From Acidobacteriota bacterium (GTDB taxonomy: Bacteria > Acidobacteriota > Thermoanaerobaculia > Multivoradales > JAHEKO01), in the NCBI GenBank assembly GCA_029263375.1, contig JAJCXP010000137.1:1-38634 (forward strand): 38,634 bases of DNA, written 5' to 3'. Positions 1-8,525 of the stretch are shown here, in pieces (the first letter of the stretch is position 1; every line of letters starts with the position of its first letter). A program made the translations under genes and the position numbers. The notes beneath the pieces were generated by a model. It was not told the origin of the DNA. It did no database searches and saw only the letters and a program-made list of their open reading frames with translations.

Positions 1-329
1 GCGACCTCGGCAATGGAGATCGCCGAGACGTCCAGCACCAGGGGATCGCCCGGGTAGATCCAGTGCGAGTCCTTGATGAACGAGTTGCGCTCCCATATCT
101 GCGGCCACAGGTAGGGATCACCGAGGAACTTGGCCGCCAGATCCCAGAGCGTGTCTCCCTTCTGCACCTCGTGGATTCGCGTGCCTTCCGCGATCTCGGC
201 CGGTGGATCCCAAGCCGTCCAACGATCACCAACCTGATGCAGTGACGGCGGCCGGTCGGCCGCGCCGATCAGCTGTGCCGTCAGAAAAATCGGCAGTAGC
301 GCCGCCCACAGTCGTCCGCTCATGCGCAT
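1..329 (-). CDS. Secreted LysM-domain protein, 3'-truncated by window edge
   Basis: The 5' part (about 109 codons) of a gene running out of the window. The product begins with a signal peptide (MRMSGRLWAALLPIFLTAQL, then an IGAADRP junction), so it should be exported. Residues about 52-98 form a LysM domain: the HEVQKGDTLWDLAAKFLGDP core, then a PQIWERN segment and IYPGDPLVL. LysM binds N-acetylglucosamine polymers such as peptidoglycan, so a cell-wall-bound periplasmic protein is likely. The start is ATG at 329, with a GGGGG stretch upstream as a possible ribosome site; an in-frame ATG lies two codons on. It follows the cpoB-like gene on the same strand after a 150-bp gap, so it may have its own promoter. 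The rest of the protein is unseen. Confidence 0.85.
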   Translation of the reverse strand, partial: MRMSGRLWAALLPIFLTAQLIGAADRPPSLHQVGDRWTAWDPPAEIAEGTRIHEVQKGDTLWDLAAKFLGDPYLWPQIWERNSFIKDSHWIYPGDPLVLDVSAISIAEV

Positions 330-479
330 CGGAGACCCCCTGACCGTCTCGCCAAGATCCTGTCTTGCGTAATGTCTGGCACTGGATTCTTTCGGAGCCC
401 GCTCCCGCGAGCTCCCGCTTCGCAGGGATTATGACGGCAAGGGCGTCCGCGATCTGTGCACTAAATAACAGTGCGCGGC

Positions 480-1217
480 TCAGGGAAGCTTTGCCCGGCG
501 CTCTTCGGCGCTAGGCGCCGCGGCCGACGCCGGGAAGCGCCGGATCACTTCGTCGTAGGCGGTTCGCGCCTGATCAAGATCGCCCAGGCGAGCCAGGCAG
601 TCGGCCTGCCGCAGCAGTGCGTCGGGGACCTTGTTGCCCTCCGGATAGCGCTGAGCGGTCTCGCGGAACGCCGCCAGGGCGCCTCGAAAATCGGCCCGAG
701 CGAAGCGCGCTTCACCGATCCAGTAGTGCGCGTTGTCGGCCAGGTCACTCGCCGCATGGGCACCCAGAAACTGCTGGAACGCACTCTCCGAGTCGAGATA
801 GCGACCCTGGTGGTAGAGCGTGTAGCCGCGATCGTAGAGCTCCTGGGCTGCCGCGGACAGCGGGCCGGTGGCGACTGCCGGAGTCGCCGGTTGCGGCGCT
901 CTCAGGCGCGGCGGTGGCGGAATGTCGGCGGACTCGATCGGCTCGAGGTCGGAGCTCGCAGCGCCCTGGATGCCATCGTCCAACTGCGGCTGCGGCCGCT
1001 CGACGATCTCTTTCGCGGCCAGCGTCGCCTGGAGCGCGGCCACTCGCTCCTGCAGCCGCCCGCGCTCGAGCTCCGACTCCTGGACCTGCCGCTGCAGCTC
1101 TGCGATCCGGGACCTCATCTCCTCGACCTCGGTGTCGTCGCTCGCGACCGGTGTGAACAGCGTCGGGCTGCAACCGATCGTCGCGACGAGCGCCAGGGCG
1201 AGCAGCCGGTACATCAT
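480..1217 (-). CDS. CpoB/YbgF-like TPR lipoprotein
   Basis: A 245-residue periplasmic lipoprotein: signal peptide with lipobox ATIGC (Cys16), a predicted coiled coil rich in E/R/Q at about residues 30-70, a Pro/Ala linker, and tetratricopeptide repeats from about residue 125 to the end (ELYDRGYTLYHQGRY, then repeats ending in RYPEGN and RFPASA). This layout matches the CpoB/YbgF family of the Tol-Pal system, which coordinates outer-membrane constriction with peptidoglycan synthesis. No tol genes are visible here, so the Tol link is inferred from architecture alone. The start codon overlaps the bamD stop by 4 bp (ATGA), which implies translational coupling. Confidence 0.8.
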   Translation of the reverse strand: MMYRLLALALVATIGCSPTLFTPVASDDTEVEEMRSRIAELQRQVQESELERGRLQERVAALQATLAAKEIVERPQPQLDDGIQGAASSDLEPIESADIPPPPRLRAPQPATPAVATGPLSAAAQELYDRGYTLYHQGRYLDSESAFQQFLGAHAASDLADNAHYWIGEARFARADFRGALAAFRETAQRYPEGNKVPDALLRQADCLARLGDLDQARTAYDEVIRRFPASAAAPSAEERRAKLP

Positions 1218-1978
1218 CCAGCCTCGACTCTGGTGTCCCCGAGCTTCGCGATCAGGGGGCTGTCCGGGTACTCGTCGCGCAGCCGCTGACGCGTGTCGCG
1301 CGCCTTCTCCGGTTCCTCTGCGCGCTCGTAGGCGCGCCCCAGGTAGAACAGAACCTTGTCCATCCCTTCGTAGTCCGGATACTCCGCCAGCACCCGCTCG
1401 AAGCGGCGAATCGCGGCGTTCGGCAACCTCATGCTGCGCATGTGGAAGTAGCCCTTCTGGAACTCGGACTCGGCGAGGTTGTTGTGAACCACCAGGATCT
1501 GCTCCTCTGCCTGGAGCGCGTACTCGGAGGTCGGATAGATTCTCAGCAGGTCGTTGTACGCCTCCAGCGCCTGATGGGTCGCGGCCTGATCCCGGTCGGG
1601 CCTCAGCATGCGCTGCGCCAGGCTGTTGGCGATCTGAAACTGGACGTAGGCCGAACGGTCGCTGGTCGGGAATCGATTCTGGAAATCACGGTACTTCGCT
1701 TCGGCCTTGACGAAGTTCTCCAGCCCTCCGTCCAGGAAGTGCGCGTCCGCGACCAGGAGCAACGCCTCTCTACCGATGGCGGAATTGGGCGCCACCTCGA
1801 AGGCGTGTACCAGGTATTCACGCGCCCGCATGTACTTCTCCTGCTCGAGAAGCGCCTTGCCCTGGGTGAGCGACTCTTCGGCCGAGAGCTTGAGGATCGG
1901 GTTCTGGTAGCCATCGCCGCCGCAGCCGCCGATGGCGAGCACGGCCAGGGCCGGCAGGATCATCTTGCCTAGTCTCAT
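1214..1978 (-). CDS. bamD: BamD-like outer-membrane assembly lipoprotein
   Basis: A 254-residue lipoprotein with lipobox AIGGC (Cys19), followed by TPR-like helical repeats through residue 250 (for example SLTQGKALLEQEKYMRARE, KYRDFQNRFPTSDR, LLRIYPTSEYA, LAEYPDYEG). The repeated (R/E)(F/Y)P(T/D)S motifs are typical of BamD/YfiO, the essential lipoprotein partner of BamA in beta-barrel assembly at the inner face of the outer membrane. It starts 2 bp after the rpe stop, with a GGAAGGACG ribosome site, and ends in a 4-bp overlap with the cpoB-like gene. A more general TPR lipoprotein is the alternative, but length and motif spacing favour BamD. Confidence 0.82.
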   Translation of the reverse strand: MRLGKMILPALAVLAIGGCGGDGYQNPILKLSAEESLTQGKALLEQEKYMRAREYLVHAFEVAPNSAIGREALLLVADAHFLDGGLENFVKAEAKYRDFQNRFPTSDRSAYVQFQIANSLAQRMLRPDRDQAATHQALEAYNDLLRIYPTSEYALQAEEQILVVHNNLAESEFQKGYFHMRSMRLPNAAIRRFERVLAEYPDYEGMDKVLFYLGRAYERAEEPEKARDTRQRLRDEYPDSPLIAKLGDTRVEAG

Positions 1979-1980
1979 TC

Positions 1981-2637
1981 TTATCGTCCTTCCGCGCGCT
2001 CGCGCAGCTCGCGCGCCGCGGCCTCGGGACTCTCCGCCCCGAACACCGCCGATCCGGCCACGCAGATATCGACACCCGCGGCCACGACCTGCTCGATGTT
2101 GTTCGCGTCCACGCCTCCGTCCATTGAGATTCGAACATGCAAGGATCGGTCCTCGATCGTCCTCTTGAGGCGCCGCGCCTTCTCGACCACATACGGCAGG
2201 AACGGCTGGCCCGCAAAACCGGGGTTGACCGACATCAGCACCACGTAATCGAGACTCGGCAGCACATCGCTCAACACCTCGATCGGCGTCGCCGGGTTGA
2301 GCGCCACTCCCGCCTTGGCGCCAAAATGACGAATCCGGGCCGCCATTCGATCCAGATGGGTCGACGCCTCCCAGTGCACGGTCAGCCAGGACGCACCGGC
2401 CTCGAGGTACTGATCGAGCAGCGCCTCCGGCCGCTCGACCATCAAATGCACATCCAACGGCAGCTCGGTAGCGCGCTTCAGATCACGGATCACCGGGATC
2501 CCAAAGGTCAAGTTGGGCACGAAGTGGCCGTCCATCACGTCGACATGCACCAGATCGGCGCCCGCGCTCTCGCACACTCTGAGGGCGCTCTTGAAGTCGG
2601 CCAGATCGGCCGCGAGAATCGAGGGTGCGAGCAGCAT
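1981..2637 (-). CDS. rpe: Ribulose-phosphate 3-epimerase
   Basis: A 218-residue TIM-barrel enzyme interconverting ribulose 5-phosphate and xylulose 5-phosphate in the pentose phosphate pathway. Hallmarks are MLLAPSILAADLADF at the N-terminus, the metal and acid/base cluster VHVDVMDGHFVPNLTFG, DVHLMVERPE, the MSVNPGFAGQPF phosphate loop and the late ISMDGGVDANN with its catalytic Asp. Length is normal for the family. A strong GAGGAGG ribosome site precedes ATG 2637. It lies between the PASTA gene (10 bp upstream) and bamD, so it is probably co-transcribed with envelope genes. Confidence 0.96.
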   Translation of the reverse strand: MLLAPSILAADLADFKSALRVCESAGADLVHVDVMDGHFVPNLTFGIPVIRDLKRATELPLDVHLMVERPEALLDQYLEAGASWLTVHWEASTHLDRMAARIRHFGAKAGVALNPATPIEVLSDVLPSLDYVVLMSVNPGFAGQPFLPYVVEKARRLKRTIEDRSLHVRISMDGGVDANNIEQVVAAGVDICVAGSAVFGAESPEAAARELRERAEGR

Positions 2638-2647
2638 TCGGGCCTCC

Positions 2648-3394
2648 TCAGCCTTGAATCCGGTCGGGCGTAGCGACGACCAGCGAGATGACGTCCTGGC
2701 GCTTCAGCGGGTGACCGGGTTGCGGATACTGACGCAGCACGACACCGGGAGAGATGCCCTCGTACGACTCGAACTTGACGCTGCCGAAGCGGAAGCCACG
2801 GCGCTCGAAGAAGATGCGCACGTCGTCGAAGTTCCGGTAGACAAGATCAGGCATCAGAAAGGTCTCCGCGCGACCTTCGAGGCAGAGAAAGAGCTCCACC
2901 GCCTCGGCGCGGCCGACCTGGTCGCCGGCGCCAGGGCGCTGATCGACCACCGTTCCGGGCACGCCGGTGGCGCTGAAGACGCCCGAGGTGCGGCCCAGGA
3001 CGAGGCCAGCCGCGTGCAGCGTCACCTGGGCCGCCTGCAGCGCCTGTCCGGTCAGGTCCGGCACCTCGACCAGCTGCTGGCCACGCGAAACGATCGACTC
3101 GACCGCGCCACCCTGCTTGACCACGCTGCCAGGGGTCGGATCCTGCTGCAGCACGCGGCCCGCGGGCATCGTTTCGTCGTAGCGCCGGTTGCGCTCGGAG
3201 ACCCTCAGTTCGAGCCCCACGTCGGCCAGGGCGGCCTTCGCCCCGGCCTCGGTCAACCCCACCACTGACGGCACCGTCGTAGCGCCGCTGCGCACGAACC
3301 TGTTGAACGAGAGATAGCCGGTGGCAATGAAGATCAGGAGCACGGCGCCAGCGTAGGCCAAATAGCCGAGCAGACGGAGAGGCCGCGGCAACAT
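2648..3394 (-). CDS. Membrane-anchored PASTA-repeat protein without a kinase
   Basis: A 248-residue protein with one N-terminal membrane segment (about residues 9-28, YLAYAGAVLLIFIATGYLSF) and an extracytoplasmic region of three PASTA-like repeats: about residues 39-105 (TTVPSVVGLTEAGAKAALAD), 108-173 (VEVPDLTGQALQAAQVTL) and 178-245 (FLMPDLVYRNFDDVRIFF). PASTA domains bind muropeptides or beta-lactam-type ligands in PrkC-type kinases and class B PBPs. Here there is no kinase or transpeptidase domain, so this is a stand-alone peptidoglycan-binding or sensing protein. It lies 33 bp after the endonuclease IV gene and just before rpe. Confidence 0.88.
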   Translation of the reverse strand: MLPRPLRLLGYLAYAGAVLLIFIATGYLSFNRFVRSGATTVPSVVGLTEAGAKAALADVGLELRVSERNRRYDETMPAGRVLQQDPTPGSVVKQGGAVESIVSRGQQLVEVPDLTGQALQAAQVTLHAAGLVLGRTSGVFSATGVPGTVVDQRPGAGDQVGRAEAVELFLCLEGRAETFLMPDLVYRNFDDVRIFFERRGFRFGSVKFESYEGISPGVVLRQYPQPGHPLKRQDVISLVVATPDRIQG

Positions 3395-3427
3395 CGATCG
3401 GGCATTCTATCAGAGGATCAGACGGTC

Positions 3428-4312
3428 TCAGACGGTCCGGGAGCCGCCGCGCAGCAGCCTCAGGTCGCGCTCGTGCCCCCGACCATCGGCGCCGAGCGGG
3501 GTCTCGAGAATCATCGGCGTCCGCCGCAGCCGGCGGTGACGCACCAGGCGGTGAAAAGGCGGCTCCCCGATCTCCCCACGGCCGATATTGGCATGGCGAT
3601 CGAGCCGCGAGCCGAGCGGCTTCTGCGAGTCGTTCAGATGAATGCACGAGGGCTCGCCGGCACCGAGCAGCTCCTCGATGCGCGACAACATCGTTCCCAG
3701 GGCCCGCGGGCGGTCGAGCGCGTAGCCAGCCGCGAAGGCGTGGCAGGTGTCGAGGCACAGGCCCGCCCGCGCCGGCTGCTCGAGACGCTCTCGGATCGCG
3801 GCCAGCTGATTGAACCGGTAACCGAGCACAGTCCCCTGCCCGGCGGTGTTCTCCATCAGCAGGCGGGTGGTCGGGCGCCGGCCGTGCCGCTGCTCACGCT
3901 CGACGTAGGACGCCAGCACACGGTTCATCGAATCCGCGATCCGGACCAGCCCAGGCTGCTCGCCACGCCCCATATGGGCGCCCGGATGGAAGATCAGCGC
4001 ATCGACGCCCAGTCGGTTGCAGCGCACCAGCTCGTCGACGAGCGCCCGCCTCGAGCGCTCGAGAGTCGACCGGTCGCGCGCCGCCAGGTTGACCAGGTAG
4101 GAGGCGTGAGCGACCACCGCCTCGATCGAACTGGCCGAGCGCGCGGCGCGAAACGCATCGACCTGGGCCGCGGAGAGCACCGGGTGGCGCCAGCGGTTCG
4201 GGTTCTTGACGAAGATCTGGATCGCGCCACAGGCGTGCCGTTCCCCGCGCTCGAAGGCGAGGTGAAGGCCGCCGGCGACGGAGGAGTGCGCGCCTAGGAG
4301 GGACACCACCAC
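3428..4312 (-). CDS. nfo: Endonuclease IV (AP endonuclease, Nfo type)
   Basis: A 294-residue TIM-barrel DNA-repair enzyme that cleaves 5' of abasic sites and removes 3' blocking groups. All nine metal ligands of the family can be placed: H69 (HASYLVNL), H109 (FHPGAHMG), E154 (LMENTAGQG), D188 and H191 (CLDTCHAF), H225 (HLNDSQKPLGS), D238 and H240 (DRHANIG) and E270 (ILETPLG). An active three-zinc centre is therefore expected. ATG 4312 starts the recognisable GAHSS motif at residue 7, so little can be missing. It is first in a run with the PASTA gene, rpe, bamD and cpoB. Confidence 0.95.
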   Translation of the reverse strand: MVVSLLGAHSSVAGGLHLAFERGERHACGAIQIFVKNPNRWRHPVLSAAQVDAFRAARSASSIEAVVAHASYLVNLAARDRSTLERSRRALVDELVRCNRLGVDALIFHPGAHMGRGEQPGLVRIADSMNRVLASYVEREQRHGRRPTTRLLMENTAGQGTVLGYRFNQLAAIRERLEQPARAGLCLDTCHAFAAGYALDRPRALGTMLSRIEELLGAGEPSCIHLNDSQKPLGSRLDRHANIGRGEIGEPPFHRLVRHRRLRRTPMILETPLGADGRGHERDLRLLRGGSRTV

Positions 4313-4360
4313 CGGGAGATCACGCGCGAGGGGGTGGATCGCCGGCTGCGCAAGTGTATG

Positions 4361-4380
4361 CCCGCTCGCTACGCGAGCCG
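4361..4380 (-). terminator. Short hairpin between redoxin-like gene and nfo
   Basis: A perfect 6-bp stem (GCTCGC/GCGAGC) with a 3-nt loop at 4364-4378, in the 82-bp gap downstream of the redoxin-like stop and upstream of nfo. There is no T-run after it on the minus strand, so intrinsic termination is doubtful. It could be a partial terminator or an RNA-processing site. Confidence 0.25.
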
Positions 4381-4394
4381 GTGAGAAGGTCAGG

Positions 4395-4916
4395 CTAGTT
4401 GACCCACCGGTCGATCAACCGGTTGATCACCTGGCGCGGATAGTTCGAGGTCGTCGAAGGCAGGCGCTTGAGGTCGCGCTCCAGGCCGGCGAGGGCGTCG
4501 GCGACCGAGCCCGCCGGATTGGCCATCCAGAGGATCCGCTGCTGACGATTCACCGCGATCAGGGCCGGCGCCGGCGCCTGCTCCTCGCTCGGCGCCACGA
4601 CGCCGTAGTCGGCCGAGAAACCGCGATCGTCGACCAGCAGGGGGAACGGCAGGCCGAGCTCATGCTGAACCGCCTTGAGCTCGGGGAGCTTGGCGGGCGA
4701 GATGCCGAGTACGCTCAGTGGCAGCTCGACCAACCGCTCGGCGGCGCCGGCCAACGCCTCGAGATCGGCGCGCACGGCCGGATCCGCGGGGTCGCTGAAG
4801 AGGTAGAGCAGCACCGCACACCGAGGCACCTCGTCGCGCAGCATGATCACGACGTCTTCGGTAGACGTCAGGTCGAAGTTGGGCGCTTCGTCACCGATCG
4901 CAACAGTCGGAGCCAT
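4395..4916 (-). CDS. Redoxin/peroxiredoxin-fold protein lacking the catalytic Cys
   Basis: A 173-residue thioredoxin-fold protein resembling AhpC/TSA (Bcp-type) peroxiredoxins: IGDEAPNFDL near the N-terminus, LLYLFSDPADPAVRADLEAL at residues 36-55, VLGISPAKLPELKAV, LPFPLLVDDRGFSADYGV and ALIAVNRQQRILW. Where peroxiredoxins carry the Thr-x-x-Cys peroxidatic motif, the aligned residues are about Ala47 and Ala50. The only cysteine is Cys33, inside the preceding beta strand. Peroxidase activity is therefore unlikely; a binding or chaperone-like role is possible but unproven. It starts 49 bp after rseP on the same strand. Confidence 0.75.
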   Translation of the reverse strand: MAPTVAIGDEAPNFDLTSTEDVVIMLRDEVPRCAVLLYLFSDPADPAVRADLEALAGAAERLVELPLSVLGISPAKLPELKAVQHELGLPFPLLVDDRGFSADYGVVAPSEEQAPAPALIAVNRQQRILWMANPAGSVADALAGLERDLKRLPSTTSNYPRQVINRLIDRWVN

Positions 4917-4965
4917 CTGATCTCCCTCGAGAGTTTGAACCGAGGAGCGCCCCGCTCGGTCCGGC

Positions 4966-6288
4966 TCAGGAGCCGGGCAGGAGCCCTTCGGGCACGTTCT
5001 TGACGAGGTCGAAATATAGCACCACGATCATCAACATCACGATCATCAGAAAGCCGACCTGGTTCACGCGCTCCTTGAAGCGCAGCGACAGATCTCGCCG
5101 CCGCAGGCTTTCGACCATCAGGATGAAGATCTGGCCGCCGTCGAGCACCGGAATCGGCAGCAGATTCAGGATAGCGATGCTGATGCTGATGATGCCCATC
5201 AGGTAGAGCAGGTTTCGGAAGCCGCTGCGCACCGCCGCGCCGCTCATGGCGGCGATCTCGATCGGTCCCGACAGCGCACTCTTGGCCGCCAGCTTGCCGG
5301 AGAAGATCTTGCCCAGCACCTGGAACGTGCGAACGGTGATCTGGTAGTTGAACGCGACGCTGCGGCCGAGCGCTTCGATCGGTCCGTAGCGCTCGTAGGC
5401 CACCGCGCCGATGTTGACGCCGATCCGACCGACGCCGTCCTGGTCCTGCGGCACCACCGCGAGCGTCAGGATCGCATCGCCGCGCTTGATCTCCACTTCG
5501 AGCGACTGGCCGGGACGCTCCGAGACGTAGCTGACGAAGTCGTCGGTGCCGGCGACCACCCGGCCGTCGACCTTCCGTACCTCGTCACCGGGCTCGAAAC
5601 CGGCGGCCTCCGCCGGCGCGTCCGGCACCAGCCCCAGAATGCGGGGCAGCATCTTCGGGAAGACACCGGCGTCACCGACGCCGTACTTGGGCACCTTGAT
5701 CGGCGTCACGCTGGTCGAGTAGGCGGCCCCTGCGCGCTCGTAGCCGACCGCGATCTCCTGCTCCGGGGAGGTCAGGAACTCGAATCGGACCTCTTCCCAC
5801 TTGCTCACCTCGCGACCGGAGATCGAGGTTATCCGGTCGCCCGGCTCCAACCCCGCGACCGCCGCCGGGGAGCTCTCGACCACCGTGCCGACCACCGGCG
5901 GGGTGTCGGGCGAGCCCACGACCTCGATGCCCACCATGAAGACCACGGCCACCAGGCCGACCGCCAGGATCACGTTCATCGCCGGACCGGCCAGGTAGAC
6001 GATGACCCGCTGCCAACGCGGCTTGTTCAGAAACTCACGCGGATCATCGCTGACCTCGCTCGGGTCCTCGCCGCCGAGCTGGACATACCCCCCCAGCGGC
6101 ACCAGGGAGACCCTGTAGTCGGTCTCGCCGCGCTGGAAGCCCCACAGGCGCTTGCCGAAGCCGAGCGAGAAGGTGAGGGTGCGGACGTCGAAGTACTTCG
6201 CCGCGATCAGATGGCCGGCTTCATGGACGAAGATGATGACGCCGAGTGCGAAGACGAAGGCTGCGGTATTGCTGAGCAGGTTGAGCAT
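4966..6288 (-). CDS. rseP: RseP-like site-2 intramembrane metalloprotease
   Basis: A 440-residue inner-membrane M50 protease that cleaves transmembrane substrates such as anti-sigma factors within the bilayer. The first membrane helix carries the zinc motif HEAGH (H22, E23, H26). Two PDZ domains follow in the periplasmic part (about residues 130-205, with AGLEPGDRITSISGREV, and about 215-290, with AAGFEPGDEVRKVDGRVV). The second metal motif NLLPIPVLDGG sits near residue 385 in a later helix, and a final helix ends near 430. Length and order match RseP/RasP. It is downstream of dxr, uppS and cdsA, a widely conserved neighbourhood, with a 164-bp gap after dxr that could hold a promoter. No anti-sigma factor is encoded nearby. 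Confidence 0.93.
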   Translation of the reverse strand: MLNLLSNTAAFVFALGVIIFVHEAGHLIAAKYFDVRTLTFSLGFGKRLWGFQRGETDYRVSLVPLGGYVQLGGEDPSEVSDDPREFLNKPRWQRVIVYLAGPAMNVILAVGLVAVVFMVGIEVVGSPDTPPVVGTVVESSPAAVAGLEPGDRITSISGREVSKWEEVRFEFLTSPEQEIAVGYERAGAAYSTSVTPIKVPKYGVGDAGVFPKMLPRILGLVPDAPAEAAGFEPGDEVRKVDGRVVAGTDDFVSYVSERPGQSLEVEIKRGDAILTLAVVPQDQDGVGRIGVNIGAVAYERYGPIEALGRSVAFNYQITVRTFQVLGKIFSGKLAAKSALSGPIEIAAMSGAAVRSGFRNLLYLMGIISISIAILNLLPIPVLDGGQIFILMVESLRRRDLSLRFKERVNQVGFLMIVMLMIVVLYFDLVKNVPEGLLPGS

Positions 6289-6452
6289 GGGGGGCCGATT
6301 CTACCTTTCCTGGCGAGGATCTCCTGGCGGGTGATGTGGGCGGGTGGCGATCCGAACGTGCGCTCGGAGCGCGCCAGCCCCTGCCGCTTGCAAAACCCGA
6401 TCCGGTGCGCGCCTATTCCACTACGCAAGGGGTGCGGCCAGGTTTTCGCCGT

Positions 6453-7625
6453 TCAAGGGGCCGACAGCGCCTGTTCGGCGCACCCGTGTGCCCAGCTGTC
6501 CCACTCGAGAGCCTGTTCGAGGCTGTCGATCTCCTCGGGCCGGTGCGCCGCGACCACCTCGCCGACCACGTCCAGGATCCGCGGGAACCCGATGCGACCA
6601 TCCAGGAAGGCGTTGACGGCCGCTTCGTTGGCGGCGTTGAGCACGGCGCAGGCGCTGCCGCCGGCCGCCAGGGCGCCGCGCGCCAACTCGACCGCCCGCC
6701 TCAGATGCGCCGGCACCGGCCGGAACTCGAGGGTTCCCAGCTCGGCGGGCTCTAGCCTCGGGAACCGGTTGCTCCAGCGCTCCGGATAGGCCAGGGCGTA
6801 CTGGATCGGCAACACCATGTCGTTGACCGCGAGCTGCGCGATCCAGGAGCCGTCGCAGTACTCGACCATCGAGTGGACGATCGACTGCGGATGGATCACG
6901 ATCTCGATGCGCTCACCCGGCAGATCGAACAGCCGGCACGCCTCGATCAGCTCCAGCCCCTTGTTCATCAGGGTCGCCGAATCGACGCTGATCTTGGGGC
7001 CCATCTCCCACTTCGGGTGATCGACGGCTTCCGCCGGCTCGATCTCGCCCCAGCTCGACGGATCGCGATCCAGGAAGGGTCCGCCGGAGGCGGTGAGCAC
7101 CAGCCGCCTCACCTCGCGGCTCTCGCCGCAACGCAGCGCCTGATGGAGCGCGGCGTGCTCGCTGTCGATCGGCACGATGGCGGCGCCACTGCGACGGGCG
7201 ACCGCACGCAACAGCGCGCCCGCGACCACGAACGATTCCTTGTTGGCTAGCGCCAAGTCCTTGCCGGCCGCCAGAGCAGCGTGCACCGGGCGCAGACCGG
7301 CCGCACCGACGATCGCCGCCACCACCCGGTCGACCTCGGCGTGCGTCGCCGCCCGCTCGAGCGCCCCTTCGCCCGCGACGACCTCGGTAACACCGCCGAG
7401 TCGCGCCCGCAGCTCGTCCGCCGCCGCCCCGTCGACTACCGCGACCAACCGCGGCCGGAACTCGCGGGCCTGCGCTTCGAGCAGCTCCAGATCGTGACCG
7501 TAGGCCGCGAGCGCGGTCACCACCAGCCGATCGGCGTGGTGGCGCACGACCTCGAGCGCGCTCCTGCCGATCGATCCGGTGGACCCCAGAATCGCCAACC
7601 GCTGCCGGTCAGCGCCGCCGCTCAT
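6453..7625 (-). CDS. dxr: 1-deoxy-D-xylulose 5-phosphate reductoisomerase
   Basis: A 390-residue enzyme of the MEP isoprenoid pathway that converts DXP to 2-C-methyl-D-erythritol 4-phosphate with NADPH. Visible features are the NADPH loop LAILGSTGSIGRSAL (residues 10-24), ALANKESFVVAG, the metal site PIDSEHAA, the flexible active-site loop around HPKWEMGPKISVDSATLMNKG, and the C-terminal VLNAANEAAVNAFL. The start was set at ATG 7625: it begins the family-typical N-terminus and overlaps the cdsA stop by 4 bp (ATGA). A longer in-frame reading would only translate cdsA in another frame. Its isoprenoid product chain leads to the substrate of UppS two genes upstream. Confidence 0.95.
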   Translation of the reverse strand: MSGGADRQRLAILGSTGSIGRSALEVVRHHADRLVVTALAAYGHDLELLEAQAREFRPRLVAVVDGAAADELRARLGGVTEVVAGEGALERAATHAEVDRVVAAIVGAAGLRPVHAALAAGKDLALANKESFVVAGALLRAVARRSGAAIVPIDSEHAALHQALRCGESREVRRLVLTASGGPFLDRDPSSWGEIEPAEAVDHPKWEMGPKISVDSATLMNKGLELIEACRLFDLPGERIEIVIHPQSIVHSMVEYCDGSWIAQLAVNDMVLPIQYALAYPERWSNRFPRLEPAELGTLEFRPVPAHLRRAVELARGALAAGGSACAVLNAANEAAVNAFLDGRIGFPRILDVVGEVVAAHRPEEIDSLEQALEWDSWAHGCAEQALSAP

Positions 7626-8461
7626 GGCACGACCAGGTCGTAACCGACCGCCCAGAGCGAAACCAGCATGACCGGCGCCCCGAACATGATCGCGTCCATC
7701 CGGTCGAGCATGCCGCCGTGTCCGGGCAGCAAGTTGCCCGAGTCCTTGACCCCGGCGCCACGCTTGAGCATCGACTCGACGAGATCGCCTATCTGGCTGC
7801 CGACCGAGGTCACCGCGCACACGGCGAGCAGCTGCCAACTCACCTGATCGAGCCGCCAGAGACTCCAGAGCACACCGACCAGAAGCGCGGCGGCGGTCGA
7901 GGCCGCGGCGCCCTCCCAGCTCTTGTTGGGGCTCACCACCGGCGCCAGCTTGGTCCGACCCCAGGTGCGACCGACGAAATAGGCGGCGCTGTCGCCGACC
8001 CAGACGATCGCCAGCAACAGGAGCAGAACCCAGGGGTCCAGCCGATGGAGCCACGCCAGCGCCGCGACCGGCAGCGCGAAGTACGTCATGCCGAAGCCGA
8101 TGGTGCCGAGCGCGCAGAGCGACTCCTCGACCGGAGTCCTACCGAGCAGTACGAGCGTGCCCACGCCGACCGAGAGCAGCATCAGCACGACCATGAGGTA
8201 CTCCCACGGCACCTGGGTCGGCGACGGCCACAGCGCGCCAGGGCTGATCAGCAGGGTGGTCGGCGGCACCAGCGCCAGCAACGCCTCGAGCGGTGCGTGC
8301 GGCGCCCAGCCACGGCACACCCGCACGAACTCGAACACCTGGATCTCGACCACCACCAGAAGCAGGACGAAGAACCAGTGCGGCGGCAGCAGGAAGACCG
8401 CCGCCAGCGCCAGCGGCACCGTGACGAGGGCGGTCAGAATCCTGGTCGCGGGTCCGCTCAT
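7622..8461 (-). CDS. cdsA: Phosphatidate cytidylyltransferase (CDP-diglyceride synthase)
   Basis: A 279-residue polytopic inner-membrane enzyme making CDP-diacylglycerol from phosphatidate and CTP. About seven to eight hydrophobic segments span the protein. The family signature is intact at the C-terminus: SQIGDLVESMLKRGAGVKDS, then LLPGHGGMLDRMDA, with the metal-binding Asp residues. The earlier DSAAYFVGRTWGRTKLAPVVSPNKSWEG motif is also typical. It starts 64 bp after uppS and is coupled by a 4-bp overlap to dxr, giving the classical uppS-cdsA-dxr-rseP order. Confidence 0.94.
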   Translation of the reverse strand: MSGPATRILTALVTVPLALAAVFLLPPHWFFVLLLVVVEIQVFEFVRVCRGWAPHAPLEALLALVPPTTLLISPGALWPSPTQVPWEYLMVVLMLLSVGVGTLVLLGRTPVEESLCALGTIGFGMTYFALPVAALAWLHRLDPWVLLLLLAIVWVGDSAAYFVGRTWGRTKLAPVVSPNKSWEGAAASTAAALLVGVLWSLWRLDQVSWQLLAVCAVTSVGSQIGDLVESMLKRGAGVKDSGNLLPGHGGMLDRMDAIMFGAPVMLVSLWAVGYDLVVP

Positions 8462-8525
8462 GACAGTTCGCCTCAGGCGCCGACCTGGCGCGCGGGCGAA
8501 GCGAGGCCGAATCGGCTTCCGGCCC

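Noticed and set aside
457-474. GCACT/AGTGC hairpin after the cpoB-like gene
   Set aside because: A 5-bp stem with no T-run is too weak to call a terminator.
7626-8054. N-terminal extension of dxr by 143 codons
   Set aside because: That stretch is cdsA read in another frame; the conserved Dxr N-terminus begins at ATG 7625.
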